Notes under the pieces: model-generated
What the model saw: the letters and a program-made list of their open reading frames with translations, nothing else
The model's database searches: none
What the model was told of the DNA's origin: nothing
Made by a program: the position numbers and the translations under genes
NCBI RefSeq assembly: GCF_000384115.1
Contig: NZ_KB913029.1
Location: 1,150,907-1,214,906 of the forward strand
Length of the DNA stretch: 64,000 nt
Source of the DNA: Sporichthya polymorpha DSM 43042
GTDB lineage: Bacteria > Actinomycetota > Actinomycetes > Sporichthyales > Sporichthyaceae
Reading direction: 5' to 3'
Part shown: one piece after another, positions 29,743 to 36,520 of the stretch
Layout: every line of letters starts with the position of its first letter
How positions within the stretch are numbered: position 1 is the first letter of the stretch

Positions 29743-29952
29743 ATGCATGCGCGCCACCAGCCACGAGCGGTCGCGGTCGCCCAGGGGCTCAATCACCTGG
29801 TGATCGTGGTCGGCGCGTTCTTCTTCGCGCTCGCCATGGCGGCGGTCGCGGTGCAGGGCACCGGGCCGCGGACGGTCGAGGTCAACTTCCCGCACCGGGC
29901 CGAGCTGCAGACCGGGCCGACCGCCCCACTGGACGCGGCCCCGCCCCGCTGA
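29743..29952 (+). CDS. Small single-span membrane protein
   Basis: The 69-residue peptide has one hydrophobic segment (LVIVVGAFFFALAMAAVAV, about residues 19-37) between a basic N-terminus and a Pro/Ala-rich tail. There is no recognised family. The ATG at 29743 has no ribosome site. It lies immediately after a GCGGGG-TAGTT-CCCCGC hairpin at 29725-29741 and downstream of a CRP-like site. The arrangement suggests a regulated gene, but the coding call rests on the frame, the membrane span and the promoter context. Confidence 0.5.
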   Translation: MHARHQPRAVAVAQGLNHLVIVVGAFFFALAMAAVAVQGTGPRTVEVNFPHRAELQTGPTAPLDAAPPR

Positions 29953-30009
29953 TCACGCCGGCCTGCTGAGCCGGAAGAATCCCGTTCGAGCGGAGAGGAC
30001 GGGGTGGTC

Positions 30010-30978
30010 ATGCGTGCCGTGCAGGTGACGAAGCTGGAAGGGCCGGAGTCGGTCGAGATCGTCGAGATCGCCGAGCCGACACCGGAGCCCGGTGAGGTCG
30101 TCATCGAGGTGCACGCCGCCGGGTTCGCGTTCCCGGACGTGCTGCAGACCCGCGGGATGTACCAGTACCAGCCCGATCTGCCGTTCACGCTCGGGAGCGA
30201 GATGGCGGGCGTCGTGCGCACCGCGCCCGCCGACAGCGGGCTCGCGGCGGGCGATCGCGTGGTCGCACTCGGCATCAATCGCGGGATGGCGGAGGTCGCG
30301 TGCATCCCGTCCTCGCAGGTGTTTCGGCTTCCGGACTCGGTGCCGATGGAGCAGGCCGCCGGACTGCTGTTCAACGACCTGACGGTCCATTTCGTCCTGA
30401 CGAAGCGCGCCGGCATGGTCCGGGGCGAGACCGTGCTCGTCCACGGCGCGGCCGGCGGCATCGGCGTCTCGGCGCTCCGGCTCGCCCCGGCGCTCGGCGC
30501 CGGGCGCGTTCTCGCGGTCGTCAGCGACGAGGCGAAGGCCGCCGTCGCCCGCGAGGCCGGCGCGGACGACGTCGTGCTCGTCGACGGCTGGCTGAACCGG
30601 GTCCGCGAGCTGACCGGGTCCGGCGTCGACGTCGTCGTCGACCCCGTCGGCGGCGACCGCTTCACCGACAGCCTGCGTTCCCTCCGCCCCGGCGGCCGGC
30701 TGATCGTCGTCGGCTTCACCGCCGGCGAGATCCCCACGGTCAAGGTCAATCGCCTGCTGCTGAACAACATCGACGTCCGCGGCGCCGGCTGGGGTGCGTG
30801 GTGGATGACCCACCCGGGCTATCTCCACGAGCAGTGGGCCGAGCTCGAACCCCTCTACGCCAACGGCGCGATCAAGCCCCTACCCCTTACCGTCCTCCCG
30901 TTCGACCAAGCCCTCGACGGCCTGCTCGCCATCGACCGGCGCCAGGTCACGGGGAAGATCGTGCTGAAGGTGCGCTGA
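30010..30978 (+). CDS. NADPH:quinone oxidoreductase-like zinc-less MDR protein
   Basis: The 322-residue medium-chain reductase begins MRAVQVTKLEGPESVEI. The ATG at 30010 is chosen over the in-frame GTG at 30004 because relatives start MRAV, and GGAGAGG lies about eleven bases upstream of it. FPDVLQTRGMYQYQPDLPFTLGSEMAGVV (about 40-68) is typical of the quinone-reductase branch, and no zinc-ligand cluster is seen. The cofactor loop is LVHGAAGGIGVSAL (about 142-155). It should reduce an enone or quinone with NADPH. A Z-type repeat and a long palindrome follow its stop. Confidence 0.88.
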   Translation: MRAVQVTKLEGPESVEIVEIAEPTPEPGEVVIEVHAAGFAFPDVLQTRGMYQYQPDLPFTLGSEMAGVVRTAPADSGLAAGDRVVALGINRGMAEVACIPSSQVFRLPDSVPMEQAAGLLFNDLTVHFVLTKRAGMVRGETVLVHGAAGGIGVSALRLAPALGAGRVLAVVSDEAKAAVAREAGADDVVLVDGWLNRVRELTGSGVDVVVDPVGGDRFTDSLRSLRPGGRLIVVGFTAGEIPTVKVNRLLLNNIDVRGAGWGAWWMTHPGYLHEQWAELEPLYANGAIKPLPLTVLPFDQALDGLLAIDRRQVTGKIVLKVR

Positions 30979-30982
30979 CCCG

Positions 30983-30998
30983 CCCTGCACTGGAGATG
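30983..30998 (+). repeat. Partial Z-type repeat after a stop codon
   Basis: CCCTGCACTGGAGATG matches the first half of the hairpins at 57092 and 57511, apart from the base before TGGAGATG in the first of these. The stop-codon context (CTGACCC before it) also resembles that at 57083. It lacks the second arm. Confidence 0.5.
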
Positions 30999-31014
30999 TC
31001 ACCAACGCAGTCAC

Positions 31015-31060
31015 AACGTCAGCGGGATCGAGCGCTATAGCGCGCGATCTCGCTGACGTT
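31015..31060. terminator. 46-base palindrome between convergent genes
   Basis: Arms 31015-31030 and 31045-31060 pair with one mismatch around a centre that is itself palindromic (GCGCTATAGCGC). It lies between the convergent MDR and alpha/beta hydrolase genes and overlaps the stop codon of the latter. A bidirectional terminator role is likely, although there is no T-tract. Confidence 0.6.
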
Positions 31061-31991
31061 ACGGGGCGTCAGAACCCAGCGCCGAGCGGAGGAAGGTCCC
31101 GACGGAGGTGAGGGCGTCGCGGGCGGCGGGGACGGGGCCGGCGAGGCTGAGGAAGCCGTGGACCATGCCGTCGTACCGGGTGGTGGCCGCCTCGACGCCC
31201 GCATCGACGAGCGCGGCGGCGTAGGCCTCGGCGTCGTCGCGGAACGGGTCGTGCTCGGCGGTCACGACGAGCGTCGGTGGCAGGCCCGCGAGGTCCGTCC
31301 GCGGCGGGACGAGGCCCTCACCGCCGGAGGGGGCGTACATCGACCACCCTGAGCGGACGAGGTCCGCGCTCACCAGCGGGACCCCCGAGACGTCCGGGAC
31401 CTCCGCGGTCAGCACCGGGTACAACAGCGTCTGCGCGCGCAGCGACGGCCCACCCTGGTCCCGGGCCCGCCGGGCCGTCAGCGCCGCCAGGGTCCCGCCC
31501 GCGCCGTCGCCGGCGATCGCGATCGCGGTCGGGTCGATCCCCAGATCCTCGGCGTGGTCGGCGATCCAGGTCAGGGTCTCGAAGCAGTCGTCCGGGGCCG
31601 CGGGGAACGGGTGCTCCGGCCCGCGGCGGTAGTGCACGGCGATTACGGCGCAGCCCGACGCCGCGGCGAGCGAGCGACACAGGGTGTCGTGGCTCTCGAG
31701 ATCGCCGAAGAAGAACCACCCGCCGTGGACGAACAACACCGCCGGCAACGTCCCCGGCGCCGGACGGTAGACCCGCAGCCCGATCCCCCCGAGGCGCCGC
31801 GGGATCGTCACGTTCCGGACCTCGTGCAGCTCCGGCGCCGCGCCGGCGAGCCGGTCCGCGAACCGTGCGAACACCCGCCAGCTCGGGACGTCGGTCGGGC
31901 GCACCTCGGCCGCGATCGAGGCGAGTTCGGCCAGCGCGGCCTCGACGCCCTCCCCGACCTCGACGGTGCACGCCAGCGGCAGACCGGTCAC
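31059..31991 (-). CDS. Alpha/beta hydrolase fold-3 (HSL-type) protein with Ser-to-Gly nucleophile change
   Basis: The 310-residue protein starts at GTG 31991, overlapping the previous stop as GTGA. The oxyanion motif VHGGWFFFGD lies at residues 88-97, and Asp248 (EHDPF) and His278 (VHGF) of the triad are in place. The nucleophile elbow, normally GDSAGG, reads GDGAGG at 161-166 with Gly163 (codon 31503-31505) where Ser should be. It should not work as a normal esterase. It might bind ligand, use another residue or be decaying, but the reading frame is intact. It is coupled to the upstream EthD-like gene. Confidence 0.82.
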   Translation of the reverse strand: MTGLPLACTVEVGEGVEAALAELASIAAEVRPTDVPSWRVFARFADRLAGAAPELHEVRNVTIPRRLGGIGLRVYRPAPGTLPAVLFVHGGWFFFGDLESHDTLCRSLAAASGCAVIAVHYRRGPEHPFPAAPDDCFETLTWIADHAEDLGIDPTAIAIAGDGAGGTLAALTARRARDQGGPSLRAQTLLYPVLTAEVPDVSGVPLVSADLVRSGWSMYAPSGGEGLVPPRTDLAGLPPTLVVTAEHDPFRDDAEAYAAALVDAGVEAATTRYDGMVHGFLSLAGPVPAARDALTSVGTFLRSALGSDAP

Positions 31992-32740
31992 GTCGAGCTC
32001 TCCTCCCGGTTCGAGCTCGCCAGCCACAGCGAGTCCAGGTGGGTGTCCGTGCCCGGCACGGTACCGACGAAGGCCGAGCGCCAGCGGACATCGGCACCCG
32101 CGGCCGTCACCGCCTCGTCGTGAACGACGCCGAACTCCGCCGCCGCCTCGGCGGACGTGAGGAACCACAGCCCCAGCACGACGTCCAGGGCCGCGGCGGG
32201 ACCGTGGCGGAAGTTCACCGCTCGCGGCACGTCGCCGACGACGAGCCCGACGCCCGGCCGCTCGCACAGCGTCCGCGCGACCCCCCGGTACGTATCCGCG
32301 TCACCGGAGACGAGCGCGAGCACCACCGCCGGGTACCGGCGGTCCAGCGCCAACGCCGGCGGGACCCCGTCAACCGCGGAGGCCTCGGCCCACGGCGCCG
32401 GGAGCCACCACACCCGCTTCACCTTGCCGGGCGCAGTCATCCGGCCGGCCGCGATGAGGACCGGGATCTGCTCCACGCACCAGGGCCAGAAGGTCGAGCC
32501 GTCGTCGGCGAGCCAGTACGCGTTGAGCAGCGTGCCGACGTCGGGGTCGTCGGCGACGCGGTGGCGCTTCTCGACCGCCCTCGCCACGAACCGCCCGCCC
32601 GCGAGAACGCCCGGCCCGAGCAGCGCGCCGCCGTAGAAGTGGTCGCGCTCGTACCAGCGGTTGAACTCGACCTCGGCCCCACGGTCGGGGTCGATCAGCG
32701 TCAGCACCGCGCTCCCGAGCGGCGTCACGTAACCGGTCAT
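31988..32740 (-). CDS. Hypothetical protein, possibly two ferredoxin-like (EthD/Dabb-type) domains
   Basis: The 250-residue protein has VEFNRWYERDHFYGGALL near residue 24, which resembles the dimeric alpha/beta barrel of EthD-type proteins. A second similar stretch (VDVVLGLWFLTSAEAAAEFGVVHDEAV) lies near residue 190, so a tandem domain is possible. No catalytic residues can be named. Its stop overlaps the start of the hydrolase with the altered nucleophile, and malQ ends 18 bases upstream, so three genes may form a transcript. EthD-like proteins often accompany oxidative catabolic enzymes. Confidence 0.6.
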   Translation of the reverse strand: MTGYVTPLGSAVLTLIDPDRGAEVEFNRWYERDHFYGGALLGPGVLAGGRFVARAVEKRHRVADDPDVGTLLNAYWLADDGSTFWPWCVEQIPVLIAAGRMTAPGKVKRVWWLPAPWAEASAVDGVPPALALDRRYPAVVLALVSGDADTYRGVARTLCERPGVGLVVGDVPRAVNFRHGPAAALDVVLGLWFLTSAEAAAEFGVVHDEAVTAAGADVRWRSAFVGTVPGTDTHLDSLWLASSNREESST

Positions 32741-32758
32741 GCCGCCACTCTGGCGGAC

Positions 32759-34654
32759 CTACGCCGGCGCCGGAGGCTCCGGGGGGTCCGTCGCGGCGCG
32801 GACCTTCTCCACCACCTCGCGCACCAGCGGCCGGTGCTCGAGCTGCGCGAGGTCGACCGGCAGCGGGACCGACCAGTTGGGCCGCCCACCGTCGGCGCCG
32901 GGGATGTTCGGACGGTCGGCCGCTCCGGCGACGTCGTCGAGCGCGACCGTGAGCAGCAGGCTCGGGGTCTCGGCGAGCAGACCGTAGGCCCCGGCCACCG
33001 CGTCCTCGACTGACGCATCGTCAGCCAGACCTGCGCCCGCGGCGAGGCGGTCGCGGATCTCCGTCGTCCCCTCCTCGTTCGGGTCCATTCCGAGCTGACG
33101 TTGCTCGTCGAGGTCGGACCCGGTCCACAACCCCGCGACGGTCGGGAGGTCGTGCGTGGTGACCGCAGCCATCGCCTGCTCCGGCCAGGACGCCGGCTCG
33201 TCGGACTCGAACCACAGCAGCCGGTAGGACAGGATGCCGCGCTCGGCCATCGCCTCCCGGACGCCGGGCTCGACGGTCCCGAGGTCCTCGCCCACGACGA
33301 GTGCCTGCGCACGCCAGCTCTCCAGCGCGACGATGTCGAGCAGGTCCTCGGACGGGTACCGCACGTACGCGCCGTCGGTCGGCGAGGCACCGCCCGGCAC
33401 CCACCACAGCCGGAACAGGCCCATGACGTGGTCGACCCGCAGCCCACCGCCCGCGGTCATCGACGCGCGCACGGTCTCGATGAACGGCTGGTACGCGGCG
33501 TCGACCAGGCGCCACGGCACGAACGGGGGCAGCCCCCAGTCCTGGCCCTTGGTGTTGAACTCGTCCGGGGGTGCACCGACACTAAGGTCCTCCGCGAGCA
33601 GTTCCTGCCACGCCCACGCGTCGAACCCGCCCGGGTCGACGCCGATCGGCATGTCCTGAATCAGCGCGATCCCCCGGCTGGCGTCCTTGAGCTGACGCTG
33701 CGTCAGCCACTGCAGCCAGCAGTAGAACTCGATGCGGTCGGCGTGCCCGGCCGCGAACGCCGTCACCGCGGAGGATTTCGGCGTCCGCAGCGGGGTCGGC
33801 CACGACCGCCAGCCCGGCCCGAACTCCTCGCACAGCACGCACCACGTCGCGAACTCGTGCAGCGACGGGCCGGACGTCCGCATCCACGCCTCGAAGTCCG
33901 GGCACGGGTCGCGGCGTCGGATCGCCCAGACCTGCACGAGCGCGCCGAGCTTGAGCCGCCACACCTCGTCCCGGTTCAGGTGCGGGTCCGCGTTCAGCGC
34001 ACGGCCGGCCTGCGCGGCGTGCTCGACCTCGGGCACCGCCGCCGCTCCCGGCACGTTCTCGACCGCGAGGTACAGCGGGTTCAGGAACCGCCGGCTCGCG
34101 GGGTAGTACGGGCTCGACTGCTGCGGCGTCGTCGGGGAGACGGCCTGCACCGGGTTGACGAGGACGAACCCGGCCCCGAGCTCACGGCTCGACCACCGCG
34201 CCAGGCGGCGCAGGTCCTCCAGGTCGCCCATCCCCCAGCTGCGCGCGGACCGCATCGCGTAGACCTGCGCGGCCCAGCCCCACATCCGCCGCTCGGGCAG
34301 GTGCGCCCGGCCCGGGCCGAGGATGAGCCGCCGCGCGCGGCCGGCGGAGCCGATCATCGCGTGGTACCCGTACGGCAGGTCGGCGGGGAAGAAGTCCGCC
34401 ACCTCGCGCGTCGAGCCGTCCTCGAGGACGAGGTAGGCGTGGCCGTCCGGCACCGGCTCACCGGGACGGGTGACCAGCGGCCGCGGCGGACGGTCGTCCG
34501 GCGGCGTGCCGATGCGTTCCCGGATCGTCTCGAGGACCTCGGGCGCGATCGTGCGCAGAGTGCCGCTCGCGTCCAGGAACCGGTCGTCGATCCCCCACGC
34601 GTCGGTCACCGGAGCGGACTTGTCGTCGGAGGACATGTCGTTGGGGGCAGCCAC
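32759..34654 (-). CDS. malQ: 4-alpha-glucanotransferase (amylomaltase)
   Basis: The roughly 631-residue GH77 enzyme transfers alpha-1,4-glucan segments in maltodextrin and glycogen metabolism. GLRVDHVMGLFRLWWVP near residue 395 and VVGEDLGTVEPGVREAM near 445 hold the nucleophile Asp and acid Glu regions, and VTTHDLPTVAGLW near 490 the third carboxylate. The GTG at 34654 is chosen because GAGG lies five bases upstream. An ATG at 34636 and the longer start at 34696 are alternatives. It is the only glucan gene in the window and may be co-transcribed with the two following genes without a clear pathway link. Confidence 0.9.
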   Translation of the reverse strand: MAAPNDMSSDDKSAPVTDAWGIDDRFLDASGTLRTIAPEVLETIRERIGTPPDDRPPRPLVTRPGEPVPDGHAYLVLEDGSTREVADFFPADLPYGYHAMIGSAGRARRLILGPGRAHLPERRMWGWAAQVYAMRSARSWGMGDLEDLRRLARWSSRELGAGFVLVNPVQAVSPTTPQQSSPYYPASRRFLNPLYLAVENVPGAAAVPEVEHAAQAGRALNADPHLNRDEVWRLKLGALVQVWAIRRRDPCPDFEAWMRTSGPSLHEFATWCVLCEEFGPGWRSWPTPLRTPKSSAVTAFAAGHADRIEFYCWLQWLTQRQLKDASRGIALIQDMPIGVDPGGFDAWAWQELLAEDLSVGAPPDEFNTKGQDWGLPPFVPWRLVDAAYQPFIETVRASMTAGGGLRVDHVMGLFRLWWVPGGASPTDGAYVRYPSEDLLDIVALESWRAQALVVGEDLGTVEPGVREAMAERGILSYRLLWFESDEPASWPEQAMAAVTTHDLPTVAGLWTGSDLDEQRQLGMDPNEEGTTEIRDRLAAGAGLADDASVEDAVAGAYGLLAETPSLLLTVALDDVAGAADRPNIPGADGGRPNWSVPLPVDLAQLEHRPLVREVVEKVRAATDPPEPPAPA

Positions 34655-34753
34655 CCGAACCTCACAGACCTGGAGCAGGTGAGCAAGAACTCCCACCGAA
34701 CCGGGGCCGGAAACCCCCAGCGCCGCGGAATTGCGCCGGAAGCGGCGCCGGCG

Positions 34754-34969
34754 TCATCGGCGCAGCGTCGCCGCGTGCAGGACAGCCCGCTCCCGGGCCA
34801 GGCGGACCTTGCGGGGATGAAGTCGCCGCCGCAGGGCGCGGGCCTCGGCCAGCTCGGCGAGGAGAATCTCGCGGCGGCGCAGCCGCAGCTCCTGCTGGGC
34901 GGCCGCTTCACGCCCCTGCGGATCCGGCTCGGCGGCCTCCTCGGGGGCCTGGCGGTCGGCGTCGGAAAT
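34754..34969 (-). CDS. Possible 71-residue charged protein with non-standard ATT start
   Basis: The open frame has high third-position GC as in local genes, and it reads as a charged helical peptide (LRRREILLAELAEARALRRR near residues 28-47) ending at TGA 34754-34756. The only start in frame after the upstream stop is ATT at 34969. There is no good ribosome site. It could be a real gene using a rare start, a remnant, or chance. Confidence 0.25.
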   Translation of the reverse strand: MSDADRQAPEEAAEPDPQGREAAAQQELRLRRREILLAELAEARALRRRLHPRKVRLARERAVLHAATLRR

Positions 34970-34984
34970 GGTTAAACCCTGCCC

Positions 34985-35180
34985 GGCCCCTCGGGGTTAC
35001 ACCCCGAGGCGAAGAATTAAGCCGATTCAAAGGTCGTGGCGGGTCCTAAATCGGCAAAACCGGGGTACACCTGTATTCGGGATAGGAAGCCCGCAACCCA
35101 CCCGCAGCTCGGGCAGCAGGTCCGCCAGCCGGTGACTTGTAGCTGTGGGTTAAGGCACCCACCACGTTGTGGGTGCCTTT
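34985..35180 (+). ncRNA. Candidate structured RNA ending in an intrinsic terminator
   Basis: The segment starts with a 9-base perfect stem (CCTCGGGGT and ACCCCGAGG, 34989-35009) and ends with an 11-base terminator stem. Between them short GC stems and unpaired A-rich runs (AAATCGGCAAAACCGGGG) alternate. No gene precedes the terminator on the plus strand, so something untranslated would have to be transcribed. I do not recognise an RNA family. Confidence 0.3.
35152..35179. terminator. Intrinsic terminator
   Basis: AAGGCACCCAC (35152-35162) pairs perfectly with GTGGGTGCCTT (35169-35179) around a six-base loop. It can act in both directions and lies 30 bases from the stop of the NmrA-like gene (35210), so it may serve that gene as well. 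Confidence 0.75.
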
Positions 35181-35209
35181 GCGTGTCCGGACCCGGGCGC
35201 CGGCGACCG

Positions 35210-35938
35210 TCATTGCGCGGCGAACCAGGTCTCCCAGTCGGGCCCGCGCAGGAGCGCGCCGGGACCGGCGAGCATCGACCCGCCGGCCATGCTCGCCGGC
35301 GCGGGCACCGCCTCCACGCGCACCTGCTCGCCGGTGCGGGCGACGACCCGCTCGACCAGGGCGACCAGTCGCTCGACCTTCGGCCCGGCGAGGTCGACGT
35401 CGCCGTCGACCTGCCCGGTCGCGGCTTCGAGCAAAAGCTTCACGATCTCGTCGGTCGCGACCGGTTGGGTCGGGACGTCGATGATCCGGGTGACGTCCCC
35501 GTCCCGGAACCAGCCGAGCATCTGGCCGGCGAACTCGTGGAACTGCGTCGCCCGGACGATCAGCGCACCCGGGGCGGTGGCGCGCGTGGCCTCCTCCTGC
35601 GCCACCTTGGCGACGTAGTAGCCGTAGTCGGGGCTGCGGTCGGCCCCGACGATCGAGAGCACGACGGTGCGCGGCACGCCGGCCTCGCTCGCGGCCTTGC
35701 CGAGGTTCTCCGCGACCGTCACGAAGAACTCGGTCGACTCCTGCTCGTCCAGGGTGGGGCTCTGGGTCACGTTGACGACGGCGTCGACGCCGGCGAGCGC
35801 CTCGACCAGCCCCGCGGGCTGCAGCAGGTCGTACCCGGTGCTCGGGGAGAGCCCGACGACCTCGTGGCCCTGCGCCGTCGCCAGCGCGACGACCTGGCGA
35901 CCGATCAGACCGGTGGACCCGGCGACGGCGATCCTCAT
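35210..35938 (-). CDS. NmrA/NAD(P)H-binding atypical SDR
   Basis: The 242-residue protein begins MRIAVAGSTGLIGRQVV, the Rossmann motif of the extended/atypical SDR group. VVNVTQSPTLDEQESTEFFV and VLSIVGADRSPDYGYYVAKVAQE follow, the latter with a YxxxK-like pair. Relatives sense redox state through NAD(P)H or act as quinone or sugar-nucleotide reductases. The ATG at 35938 starts right at the Rossmann motif. It diverges from an Rrf2-family regulator across a long imperfect dyad, so the regulator probably controls this gene. The ligand is unknown. Confidence 0.85.
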   Translation of the reverse strand: MRIAVAGSTGLIGRQVVALATAQGHEVVGLSPSTGYDLLQPAGLVEALAGVDAVVNVTQSPTLDEQESTEFFVTVAENLGKAASEAGVPRTVVLSIVGADRSPDYGYYVAKVAQEEATRATAPGALIVRATQFHEFAGQMLGWFRDGDVTRIIDVPTQPVATDEIVKLLLEAATGQVDGDVDLAGPKVERLVALVERVVARTGEQVRVEAVPAPASMAGGSMLAGPGALLRGPDWETWFAAQ

Positions 35939-35978
35939 GACTGCTCCTCGGTTCGGGCGACGGCCCGGGCGTGAACTC

Positions 35979-36026
35979 GGATATTTGCTGTCTGCGTTTC
36001 CATCTAAACACGGACAGAACAAATCC
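35979..36026. promoter_or_regulatory. Imperfect dyad between NmrA-like and Rrf2 genes
   Basis: The 19-base arms 35979-35997 and 36008-36026 match at 14 of 19 positions when one is reversed, with ten bases between. The right arm covers the expected -35 region of the Rrf2 gene. It is a likely Rrf2-family operator. Confidence 0.55.
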
Positions 36027-36043
36027 GCGATACCCTCGCGTGT

Positions 36044-36517
36044 GTGAAGTTGGCCGCCGGGGTGGAGTGGGCGATCCACTGCTGCGTCGTCCTGAGCCGC
36101 GCCGACGGACCGGTGCCGGCGCCACGCCTGGCGGAGTTCCACGGCGTCTCGCGGACGTACCTCGCGAAGAGCCTGCAGGCACTCTCCCGCGCGGGGCTGG
36201 TCTCGTCCACCGAGGGCCGGGTCGGCGGTTACGTCCTGAACCGGCTCCCGACGGAGATCACGGTGCTCGACGTCGTCCTCGCGGTCGAGGGGGACGCCCC
36301 CGCGTTCCGCTGCACGGAGATCCGGCAGAACGGCCCGTTCGCCGCCTCGCCCGAGCAGTGCGTGCGCCCCTGCGGCATCGCGGCGGTGATGGCGAAGGCC
36401 GAGCAGGCCTGGCGGGACTCGCTCGCGGCGACGACGATCGCCGACCTCGCCGCCTCCCTCGCTGACCTCGTCACCCCCGACGAGGCCCGCGCGGTCAGGG
36501 AGTGGTTGGCGCAGTAG
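36044..36517 (+). CDS. Rrf2-family transcriptional regulator
   Basis: The 157-residue protein starts at GTG 36044. TACCCT at 36031-36036 is a fitting -10 box, so the message may be leaderless. The winged helix covers about residues 1-70 (EFHGVSRTYLAKSLQALSRAGLV, then EGRVGGYVL). Cys90, Cys106 and Cys110 form a possible cluster or redox triad like those that hold Fe-S in IscR and NsrR, although the spacing is not identical. It diverges from an NmrA-like gene and ends three bases from the convergent M1 peptidase stop. Confidence 0.88.
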   Translation: MKLAAGVEWAIHCCVVLSRADGPVPAPRLAEFHGVSRTYLAKSLQALSRAGLVSSTEGRVGGYVLNRLPTEITVLDVVLAVEGDAPAFRCTEIRQNGPFAASPEQCVRPCGIAAVMAKAEQAWRDSLAATTIADLAASLADLVTPDEARAVREWLAQ

Positions 36518-36520
36518 GGG

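Larger units (their letters stand above)
34655..35209. other. 555-base intergenic stretch
   Basis: No conventional gene is found. It holds a possible 71-residue frame with an ATT start (34754-34969), a perfect 9-base stem with a TAC loop (34989-35009), and a probable intrinsic terminator (35152-35179). The part from about 34985 to 35180 could be a small structured RNA. Confidence 0.6.

Noticed and set aside
34606-34911. A 101-codon minus-strand frame overlapping the malQ start.
   Set aside because: Its composition is poor, it overlaps malQ and it lacks a ribosome site. The ATT-start frame is a better candidate in the same stretch.
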